In this document: piece by piece, positions 1 to 5,848 of the stretch | Numbering within the stretch: position 1 is the first letter of the stretch | Layout: every line of letters begins with the position of its first letter | Assembly: GCA_002451435.1 (NCBI GenBank) | Contig: DKCF01000092.1 | Coordinates: 22,196 to 36,253 of the forward strand | Origin: Bifidobacterium sp. UBA6881 | Lineage (GTDB): Bacteria > Actinomycetota > Actinomycetes > Actinomycetales > Bifidobacteriaceae | Direction of reading: 5' to 3' | DNA length: 14,058 nt | Notes under the pieces: generated by a model | Seen by the model: only the letters and a program-made list of their open reading frames with translations | The model's database searches: none | What the model was told of the DNA's origin: nothing | Made by a program: the position numbers and the translations under genes

Positions 1-31
1 GGCCGGCCCTTCGCATATGCGGAAACAGGAT

Positions 32-310
32 TCAGACCTGCATCTGCATCGCCTGCGAGCGACGCGCGCGCATCGCGCGACGCTTGAGCGCGCGACGCTC
101 GTCTTCGCTCAGGCCACCCCACACGCCGTAATCCTGGTTGGTGTCGAGCGCGCATTTCAGACACGCGTCAATCACCTTGCAGGTGCGGCAGACCGCCTTC
201 GCCTCCTCGATCTGCTGATAGGCGGCACCGGTGTTGCCGACCGGGAAAAACAGCTCCGGATCCTTGTCTCGACATGCGGCCTTGGCTCGCCAGTCAAAAG
301 CACTGCTCAT
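32..310 (-). CDS. whiB1: WhiB-family iron-sulfur transcriptional regulator, WhiB1-like (92 aa)
   Basis: WhiB proteins hold a [4Fe-4S] cluster on four cysteines and act on transcription by binding the primary sigma factor; mycobacterial WhiB1 is an essential nitric-oxide-responsive member. Visible here are the four cluster cysteines C13, C41, C44 and C50 (C-x27-C-x2-C-x5-C), the turn GVWGG at 62-66 and a basic C-terminal tail from about 72 (ERRALKRRAMRARR) that should contact DNA. The stretch DPELFFPVGNTG and the SEDERRALKRR segment match WhiB1 rather than WhiB2 as I remember those sequences. A fifth cysteine, C53, sits where WhiB1 normally has tryptophan. The start is supported by AGGAAGG about 8 nt upstream of the ATG. 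The gene is last in a leftward series but seems to have its own promoter in the 95-bp gap after the ATPase gene. Family certain; WhiB1 orthology likely. Confidence 0.93.
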   Translation of the reverse strand: MSSAFDWRAKAACRDKDPELFFPVGNTGAAYQQIEEAKAVCRTCKVIDACLKCALDTNQDYGVWGGLSEDERRALKRRAMRARRSQAMQMQV

Positions 311-342
311 GTAATCGCCTTCCTTATATAAGCCCGTTACTC

Positions 343-371
343 ACATAACCACGAATCCTTCGATTTTTCAA
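343..371 (-). promoter_or_regulatory. Putative promoter of the WhiB1-like gene
   Basis: On the minus strand a TTGAAA -35 element (366-371) is followed after exactly 17 bp by TTATGT (343-348), which is preceded by TGG, an extended -10 arrangement. Transcription would start near 336, leaving a leader of about 26 nt before the ATG at 310. A perfect palindrome, TTTCGCGAAA (375-384), lies just upstream of the -35 and could be an operator. Recognised by eye only. Confidence 0.5.
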
Positions 372-405
372 GGGTTTCGCGAAAAAAGAATGCGAAAAGG
401 GGCGG

Positions 406-2193
406 TCACGGGCGCGAGAATCCCTCGAATCGAGCGCATTGCACGGGAAAGGCCTGTGCCTGCCGCACGAAGACCCCTCGTCCCACGGTCGTGTAATCCC
501 GTGCGGAGAATCCATCCAGAAGCGTGCCCGGAACGCCGGTCATCAAATCGTTCGCCCGTTCACCCGTGGGGAAGACGATTCGGGTGGGGCAGCGTTCCAG
601 AACCGTCGAAGAGGCTTTCTCGACGGCGAGCATCACGGTTATGCCGGGATCGGCCAAGGCCTCGGTGAGCCGCGCCGCCTCTTCGGATGTGTTGAAGGGG
701 CTGAGCAGTTCGTCCGCATCGTCCACGAGCCAGATGACACGGGCATGATTCGATGACGTATGCGATGGCGCTTCATCGTCGGTGATGAAGCCGTCATCGG
801 TTTTGCGGGTGAATCTCACGGAGCAGCAACGTTCCTCGTACAGCCAACGTGCGCAATGCAGCAGGAGATTGGTTTTGCCGCTGCCGTACGCGCCGACGAC
901 GACGATGTTCCGCTGCCCGACATCGAGGCATGCGGGGGAGACGAGCACGCCGTCATCGCCGAGCCCAATGGGGATGTCGTAACGGGACTTCCGCTTCGCG
1001 TTCGACAGATCGCTGCGTTTCACGTTCCGCGCAAGCGGGTCCGAGAACAATGGTTCGGCGGGAGCGCATCCATGGAAACGAGCCGCCGTGGTGATCTCCC
1101 GGACCATCAGATGCACATCGCGTACCGCGCTGCACAGGAAGGGAACGGTATGCTGTCCGTCATTGCAATAGGCGGCTCCGGGCATTCCCGGCGGGATCGA
1201 TGCGGCATCGCGTGTGCCCACAAGCTCGCTCGACTGCATGGGATCGGTGACGCGCAAACAGATGTTGAGCGCGATGTTGGCCTTCATGTCGCCGTGGACC
1301 TGTCCCATGGGATTCTGCGTGCACACGATGAGATGCATGCCCAGCGAACGGCCCAGCGACGCGAGACGGTTCAGACGCTGCATATAATCCGGCAGACGAT
1401 CCCGAAGCGCATGGAACTCGTCGATGACCACCACCAGTCTCGGCGGAACGACCCGCAGTTGATCGAAGCGGGCGACATGTTCGTCGCTGACCAGTCTCTC
1501 CCTGCGTATCAGCTCGTTCTCAATCGCATTCAGCGCACGCACCGCATGGGCCAGATCAAGATCGCAGACATTGCCTACGGTATGAGGAAGCCTTTCCAAC
1601 GCGTTGAAGGTGGATCCTCCCTTGAAATCGAGGAACACGAAGTGGAGTTCGTCGGGATTGTGCCTCGAAGCAAGCGCCAGGCACCAGCTGATGAGCAACT
1701 CGGATTTTCCGGAACCCGTGGTGCCTGCGACCATGGCATGCGGTCCGCAGCGGGCGAGATCCACGGAGAACGCCTTATGACGGGATTCGGCTCCGATGGC
1801 GTTGGGGGAGCCGTGGCGAAGCCAGCTTCGTATGACCGACCTCCAGACGAGCGCATCGTCATCGAAATGGTTCAACTGCTCGAAGGACACACGTGGAATG
1901 GTTTCGAACACGATGGATGGTGCCGCTTCTCCATGAGACGATGCGGAATCGTCCTTGGAGCCGGAGGCTTCGTGCCCCGATGTGTCGGATGCGTTCCTCG
2001 AACGCATCGCCAATGCGACGAACGACAGCGAACTGCCAAGGAGCGCCGGAACGAACATCGCGGCATACAACCATTGCCGTTGCACGAATATGACGATGAG
2101 CATGGCCAGCTGCGAGAGCATCGGAGCCGACCAGCTCAGCATCATGAGCCTGTCGGTATCGAAGCGTGGTGCCTGCCGTCGTTGTCTTGCCAT
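406..2193 (-). CDS. FtsK/SpoIIIE-type membrane ATPase, EccC/YukB-like (about 595 aa)
   Basis: Two membrane segments at about 26-37 and 41-63 (numbered from the ATG at 2193) are joined by a very short loop. Then come two P-loop domains. The first has Walker A GTTGSGKS (157-164), DFKGG (189-193), LPH (202-204), Walker B LVVVIDEF (253-260) and GRSLGMHL followed by TQNP (281-295). The second has Walker A GAYGSGKT (434-441) and a Walker B-like VIWLVDD (486-492). DFKGG, LPH and the GRSLG/TQ block are hallmarks of EccC/EssC motors of type VII secretion rather than of chromosome-pumping FtsK, which has a gamma DNA-reading domain that is absent here. EccC usually has three ATPase domains, so this protein is short. 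No WXG100 substrate or other secretion gene is present. A TTG start at 2229 would add 12 residues; neither start has a clear ribosome site and I prefer the ATG. Function beyond ATPase is inferred. Confidence 0.86.
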   Translation of the reverse strand: MARQRRQAPRFDTDRLMMLSWSAPMLSQLAMLIVIFVQRQWLYAAMFVPALLGSSLSFVALAMRSRNASDTSGHEASGSKDDSASSHGEAAPSIVFETIPRVSFEQLNHFDDDALVWRSVIRSWLRHGSPNAIGAESRHKAFSVDLARCGPHAMVAGTTGSGKSELLISWCLALASRHNPDELHFVFLDFKGGSTFNALERLPHTVGNVCDLDLAHAVRALNAIENELIRRERLVSDEHVARFDQLRVVPPRLVVVIDEFHALRDRLPDYMQRLNRLASLGRSLGMHLIVCTQNPMGQVHGDMKANIALNICLRVTDPMQSSELVGTRDAASIPPGMPGAAYCNDGQHTVPFLCSAVRDVHLMVREITTAARFHGCAPAEPLFSDPLARNVKRSDLSNAKRKSRYDIPIGLGDDGVLVSPACLDVGQRNIVVVGAYGSGKTNLLLHCARWLYEERCCSVRFTRKTDDGFITDDEAPSHTSSNHARVIWLVDDADELLSPFNTSEEAARLTEALADPGITVMLAVEKASSTVLERCPTRIVFPTGERANDLMTGVPGTLLDGFSARDYTTVGRGVFVRQAQAFPVQCARFEGFSRP

Positions 2194-2262
2194 GCCGCAA
2201 GCATGCGAGGCACGGCGAAACGCGCGCAAGCCGGAACGATGGCTGTGGTCGAAGGACGTCGG

Positions 2263-2271
2263 TTATCCACA
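2263..2271 (+). promoter_or_regulatory. Perfect DnaA-box sequence (TTATCCACA)
   Basis: The nine bases match the DnaA consensus TTATNCACA exactly and lie in the non-coding gap between the second LCP gene and the start of the EccC-like ATPase gene, about 70 bp upstream of that ATG. A single box does not make an origin and no AT-rich unwinding region is near, so if functional it would regulate transcription. A chance match somewhere in 14 kb is not improbable. Confidence 0.35.
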
Positions 2272-2345
2272 GGCTCCGCGCGTGTCGCCCGGCAGTCGCT
2301 TTCGGATGAGCGGCATGCCGCGGCGCGGCAACGGCTTGGATGATG

Positions 2346-3746
2346 CTAGTTCTGTTGCTCCTCGGCCAGCGTGCCCACCGTGCCGGCTGCATGGGTGCCC
2401 TTCGCCAATTGCGAGAACAGTTCAAGGTTCTTCTCGTCATCCAGAAGCACGCTGGATCCGACGCCATCGACGTAGTAATCGGGATCGCTCCAATATACGC
2501 TTCCAGAAATGCCCTTGGAACCGGAAGCGCTTTTGAACGCCAAGGCCATTTGGATCAGCGACATGGTGGAGGCCTTCTCATCCACCGTCACGGAATTCAG
2601 CCCGGCCTTGGCCACTTTGGATGCTTTGGAGAAATTCATCAGCACCTGTTTGGAAGATCCCTTCTTCACGATGGCGTTGATGACCTGCCGCTGGCGTGCG
2701 GCGCGTCCGAAATCGCCTTGGGAGTCGGAATACCTCATACGGGAGAACGCAAGCGCGGTGGTGCCGTCCACGGTGTGGCAGCCCGCCGTCCAGTTGAGTC
2801 CCGAGTAGGCGTCGTTCACCGTCTGGTCGTAACAGAGGTCGATGCCGCCCAAGGCGTCGACCACCTTGACCAGTCCGCCGAACTGGACCATCGCCACATG
2901 GTCGATCTTCTGTCCGGTGATGTCTTCGACCTCATTGACCAGCTGTTTGCGGTTGTACATCTGCGCGACGGCGTTGATTTTCATATAGTCGCCGTCGATT
3001 TCGACAAGGGAATCCCTCGGTATGGAAATCAACGAGGCGGGGCCGGACATCGGCTTCGTGAGCACCAGAATGGTGTCGGTTCTGAATCCGGTGACATCCC
3101 CGGCGTTGCCGATGGTGCCTTCGCGTTCATCCGAACCGAGGATGAGCCAGCTTTCGCCCGACGTGTTGGCTTTGGAAGTCAGCCACGATGTTTTGTTGAG
3201 CTGCGAGTCGACCCAATTCCATGCTGAGAACACGCCGATGCCCAAGGCCAATAGCAATGCGAGCAGGGCGGCCAGCAGCAGCCGGCCGATTCGTGGTTTG
3301 CGTCGGGGCGTGCGGATACTCGCCGCTCGTCCGTTCACCGTGAGATCATGCCCGGCACGAACCATGGAAGGTCTGGCTTCCTTTCCCCGCGGAGCGGCAT
3401 ATGCGTGTCTTTTCGAAGGACGATTCGGTGTGAATGATGCCGGTGCTCCCGTTCCTCCAGCAGTGCTTGACCGGTGATTGCCTCCGACGGTCCTGCCGGA
3501 AGGGACTCCGTGCGACGCGGGATTCGCCGATCGGGCCGCAGGCCGGAAGCTTTGCGGCGTATTGCGTTTCGACGCCGCATGCGCCCTTGATGGCTTTGCG
3601 GATGGGGAGAAGCTGGGAATCTGCGTTTTTTCTGGTGCACCCATGCCGGACGAGTTATGTGGCCGTGCCGTTCTTGTTCGTTCGGTGGATGGCACGAAGC
3701 TTGGCGGTGCCCCCAACGGCTGCGGATTACCGTTTTCTCCACTCAT
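2346..3746 (-). CDS. LCP (LytR-CpsA-Psr) family cell-wall glycopolymer ligase with long cytoplasmic tail (466 aa)
   Basis: LCP enzymes move undecaprenyl-phosphate-linked glycopolymers onto peptidoglycan at the outer membrane face. Here one membrane helix at about 154-176 precedes the LCP domain (about 200-360). Recognisable conserved residues are S205-D206, RTDT (222-225), IPRDS (242-246), the FSRMRYSD run (335-342) and the arginines R348 and R351, the usual phosphate-binding set. The 150 residues before the helix are basic and Pro/Ser-rich, and carry four copies of a short SFxP motif (16-19, 45-48, 66-69, 104-107). The start is well fixed: GGAGG lies 4 nt before the ATG. The gene follows the other LCP gene by 54 bp with no obvious promoter between, so the two are probably cotranscribed. 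Polymer substrate unknown; family assignment firm. Confidence 0.93.
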   Translation of the reverse strand: MSGENGNPQPLGAPPSFVPSTERTRTARPHNSSGMGAPEKTQIPSFSPSAKPSRAHAASKRNTPQSFRPAARSANPASHGVPSGRTVGGNHRSSTAGGTGAPASFTPNRPSKRHAYAAPRGKEARPSMVRAGHDLTVNGRAASIRTPRRKPRIGRLLLAALLALLLALGIGVFSAWNWVDSQLNKTSWLTSKANTSGESWLILGSDEREGTIGNAGDVTGFRTDTILVLTKPMSGPASLISIPRDSLVEIDGDYMKINAVAQMYNRKQLVNEVEDITGQKIDHVAMVQFGGLVKVVDALGGIDLCYDQTVNDAYSGLNWTAGCHTVDGTTALAFSRMRYSDSQGDFGRAARQRQVINAIVKKGSSKQVLMNFSKASKVAKAGLNSVTVDEKASTMSLIQMALAFKSASGSKGISGSVYWSDPDYYVDGVGSSVLLDDEKNLELFSQLAKGTHAAGTVGTLAEEQQN

Positions 3747-3800
3747 AGTTCCTCCACATGAATCGTCCCCATGTTCAGACGGACGCTTGGCATAAGACGG

Positions 3801-5249
3801 TCAGTCCTTCGACGGGACGGCGCACACGGTCGCATTGAGGTAACGATCAGCGATGCCGATGTACTGCCCGGTGTTCGCATCATGGATGGAACCGTCCTCC
3901 GGATCGACGGTTCCGCCGGTATTCGGGTCGATAAGCGTGCCGTCGGACTCCGTGATGAGACCGGTTTTCGAATCCGGAGTCTGCGAAGCCTCATTGCCGG
4001 TCGAGTCGTTGGACTGTTCGGTGCTCGTTCCATCCGTTTGGGTGCTCTCGCCCGTGTCGGCGCTCGAACCGTCGGAGTCGCTGGTACCGTTCGTGGAATC
4101 ATCAGAGCCGGCGGAATCGGAATCCGACCCCTCTGAGCTGTAGATGGATTTGCCTTGGCGCATGTTCTCCCAAATCGTGTCGGCATCATCAGTCCAGACG
4201 GAACGGTTCGGATCGGACGGCGCCGCCACCACCGGCACGGTCTGCGTGTGCAGGTTCGTCAGGGTGAAGTTCTTCAGGCTCATGGCGAGTCCCGCCAATG
4301 CCGCGGTATCCGCCATGCCTTGGGAGATGTACAGGGATTTGAGGGCCGCTTTCGCGAGCTGGTAGAGCTGCGCCGTGTCGGTGAGCAGGTTCTTGCTCAA
4401 GGCCTCGTTCATCAGCTGTTTGATGAGGTATTGCTGACGCGTCGTACGGGCGGTATCGGAACCGTCCCCCAATGCGTGGCGGGTGCGGGCGTACTGGGTC
4501 GCCTGCAATCCATCGAGATGGTGCAGTCCCTTCTCCAGCTTCAGACCGGTATAGGGGTCATCGATGTTCTGCGGTATGCACAGGTCGACGCCGCCGACCG
4601 CGTCGATCATCTTGACCAGACCCGCGAAGTCCACGACGATGAAATTCTGGATGCTCAATCCCGTGAGGCTGTTCACCGCGTTCAGGGTGCAGCTTGCCGC
4701 CGATGCGAGATCGCCGCCGGTTCGATACGCACCGGCGAAGATCGAATTGAACATCACGTTGTACTGTGCCGCGATCGTGCCTTTGGAAGTCTCGCACTGG
4801 GGAACGTCCACCAAGGAATCGCGGGGGATGGAGACCAGATTGATCTCCTTGCGGTTCGCGGAGATCTGCACCACCATGGTGGTGTCCGCCTGATGGTTGC
4901 CTTCGGTGTCCTCGCCGCCGCCGATGCTCTTGTTCTCCTCGCCATCGCGCGAATCCTGGCCGATGAGCACGAATTCGATAGGCTTGCCGGAATTCGGATC
5001 GATGATGGAATCGTCGGCCGACAGGGATCCCTGTCCGATTACATTCACCGAATGCCCACGGATGATGCCGTCGACATCCAGCCATGTGGCGGCCGCGGCG
5101 GTGCCGGAGAACGCCAGCAATGCGACGATGACCGATGCGACCGTCGTCCTCACGCGGTGCTGCACGCGATACCCGAGGCTATGGCGCGGTTTGACGTCAC
5201 GCAGACCGTTGACGTTAGGAAGCTCATTGCCGGTATGGGATTGTGTCAC
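3801..5249 (-). CDS. LCP (LytR-CpsA-Psr) family cell-wall ligase with Ser/Asp-rich C-terminal tail (482 aa)
   Basis: A single membrane helix at about 36-55 is followed by an LCP domain (about 92-280) with ADTTMVV (121-127), IPRDS (141-145), YARTRHALGDGSD (253-265) and arginines R268 and R271, the expected lipid-phosphate contacts. Cysteines at 151, 187 and 224 in the exported part could form a disulfide. Residues 371-428 are a low-complexity Ser/Asp/Thr/Gly linker, then a short region (429-465) repeats an 'xDGTxIDPNTG'-like pattern before a final hydrophilic tail. I chose the GTG at 5249 because AGGAAGG lies 7 nt upstream; an in-frame start at 5315 would add 22 residues without such a site. 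It is the first gene of the leftward set and is divergent from whiB2. Probably attaches a wall polymer or glycoprotein glycan; the acceptor is unknown. Confidence 0.93.
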   Translation of the reverse strand: MTQSHTGNELPNVNGLRDVKPRHSLGYRVQHRVRTTVASVIVALLAFSGTAAAATWLDVDGIIRGHSVNVIGQGSLSADDSIIDPNSGKPIEFVLIGQDSRDGEENKSIGGGEDTEGNHQADTTMVVQISANRKEINLVSIPRDSLVDVPQCETSKGTIAAQYNVMFNSIFAGAYRTGGDLASAASCTLNAVNSLTGLSIQNFIVVDFAGLVKMIDAVGGVDLCIPQNIDDPYTGLKLEKGLHHLDGLQATQYARTRHALGDGSDTARTTRQQYLIKQLMNEALSKNLLTDTAQLYQLAKAALKSLYISQGMADTAALAGLAMSLKNFTLTNLHTQTVPVVAAPSDPNRSVWTDDADTIWENMRQGKSIYSSEGSDSDSAGSDDSTNGTSDSDGSSADTGESTQTDGTSTEQSNDSTGNEASQTPDSKTGLITESDGTLIDPNTGGTVDPEDGSIHDANTGQYIGIADRYLNATVCAVPSKD

Positions 5250-5256
5250 GGTATCG

Positions 5257-5263
5257 CCTTCCT
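5257..5263 (-). promoter_or_regulatory. Ribosome binding site deciding the GTG start of the first LCP gene
   Basis: AGGAAGG on the minus strand lies 7 nt before the GTG at 5249-5247. It falls inside the longer in-frame reading frame that begins at 5315, and is the main reason for choosing the shorter protein. Confidence 0.65.
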
Positions 5264-5329
5264 GGTTATCTTTCCGAAACAAGCGCGTTTGAACTACGCG
5301 ATTAGAACCTACCACTTAACAACTATGGA

Positions 5330-5335
5330 ATTATA
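5330..5335 (-). promoter_or_regulatory. Putative -10 element of the LCP operon
   Basis: A perfect TATAAT on the minus strand lies about 80 nt upstream of the GTG start at 5249. No good -35 element is present at the expected 17-bp distance (GGTGAA-like sequence only), so either the promoter needs an activator or the match is fortuitous. Confidence 0.35.
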
Positions 5336-5437
5336 TGTTCCTTCCTCGATTTTCACCGATTTATGATGATTCTCCAAGGTCTTCGGGGCTCCATAGCACA
5401 TTTTTCCCGGATTCTGGGCATTGACACGACATGAAAT

Positions 5438-5468
5438 TTGACAAATGCAAATCGCATGGGTGTAATCT
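5438..5468 (+). promoter_or_regulatory. Putative promoter of the whiB2 operon
   Basis: TTGACA (5438-5443) and TAATCT (5463-5468) are separated by 19 bp, a little long for a housekeeping promoter. Transcription would begin near 5474, giving a leader of about 75 nt that contains the direct repeat at 5472-5516. A second TTGACA at 5421-5426 has no matching -10. Confidence 0.45.
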
Positions 5469-5471
5469 AAG

Positions 5472-5516
5472 GCGGTGCCAGAACGCACATATACAGCGGT
5501 GCCGGGCGCATATATA
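5472..5516 (+). repeat. Imperfect direct repeat in the whiB2 leader
   Basis: Two copies of a roughly 21-22-nt unit begin with an identical GCGGTGCC (5472-5479 and 5496-5503), each followed by a similar CGCAyATATA block (5484-5493 and 5507-5516). The units start 24 bp apart, just after the putative promoter, and end about 30 bp before the ATG of whiB2. The placement fits a tandem operator or a leader RNA element. Confidence 0.55.
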
Positions 5517-5548
5517 GATGTATCAACGACGCATAACAGGGAGGGCGC

Positions 5549-5848
5549 ATGTGGGGCGTGGTCGGTGAGTCCTCCGAAAATCCGCTTGCCGAATTATGGG
5601 GGCTGTTCAAACGCGACGATGATGTTTCCTGGCAGCACAGGGCCCTGTGCTCGCAAACCGATCCCGAGGCGTTTTTCCCGGAGAAGGGCGGCTCCACCAG
5701 AGACGCGAAAAAGGTATGCGCCCAGTGTGAGGTGCGGGAGCAGTGCCTGAAGTGGGCCATCGACCATGATGAGCGCTTCGGCATATGGGGCGGCATGAGC
5801 GAGCGGGAACGGCGCAAGTACAAAAAGGAGCACAGGGAACGTGCATGA
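5549..5848 (+). CDS. whiB2: WhiB-family iron-sulfur transcriptional regulator, WhiB2/WhmD-like (99 aa)
   Basis: The cluster cysteines are C34, C57, C60 and C66, followed by the turn GIWGG (79-82 region) and a basic tail (SERERRKYKKEHRER). The stretch ALCSQTDPEAFFPEKGGST and the DERFGIWGG segment match the WhiB2/WhmD subgroup, which includes Streptomyces WhiB. Family knowledge: Streptomyces WhiB with WhiA drives sporulation septation, and mycobacterial WhmD is needed for proper septum formation. The ATG is preceded by GGGAGGG at 3-4 nt. Its end overlaps the next gene by 8 bp, so regulator and glycosyltransferase should be cotranslated. A 33-residue N-terminal arm precedes the first cysteine. 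Orthology to WhiB2 is strong by motif; a role in septation in a non-sporulating host is inference. Confidence 0.94.
   Translation: MWGVVGESSENPLAELWGLFKRDDDVSWQHRALCSQTDPEAFFPEKGGSTRDAKKVCAQCEVREQCLKWAIDHDERFGIWGGMSERERRKYKKEHRERA

Larger units (their letters stand above)
5250..5548. other. Divergent intergenic control region between LCP operon and whiB2 operon
   Basis: These 299 bp separate two divergently read operons and are AT-richer than the flanking genes. They contain a TATAAT on the minus strand, two TTGACA hexamers exactly 17 bp apart on the plus strand (5421 and 5438), a TAATCT, and an imperfect direct repeat next to the whiB2 start. No small gene or RNA could be supported inside it. 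Confidence 0.6.

Noticed and set aside
1..31. GGCCGGCC at the left edge and the palindrome CGCATATGCG at 12-21 after whiB1
   Set aside because: Short palindromes are common at this GC content; no stem with T-tract is formed, so neither a terminator nor another element can be supported.
760..2343. Long open frame on the plus strand opposite the ATPase gene (527 codons)
   Set aside because: It is antisense to a gene with full Walker motifs, has no recognisable domain, is His/Arg/Gly-rich as expected from high-GC mirror frames, and lacks a ribosome site.
2340..3227. Open frame on the plus strand opposite the second LCP gene
   Set aside because: Same reasons: antisense shadow without motif or ribosome site.
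4155..5366. Long open frame on the plus strand opposite the first LCP gene (403 codons)
   Set aside because: Mirror frame of a clear LCP gene; composition and lack of motifs mark it as a shadow.
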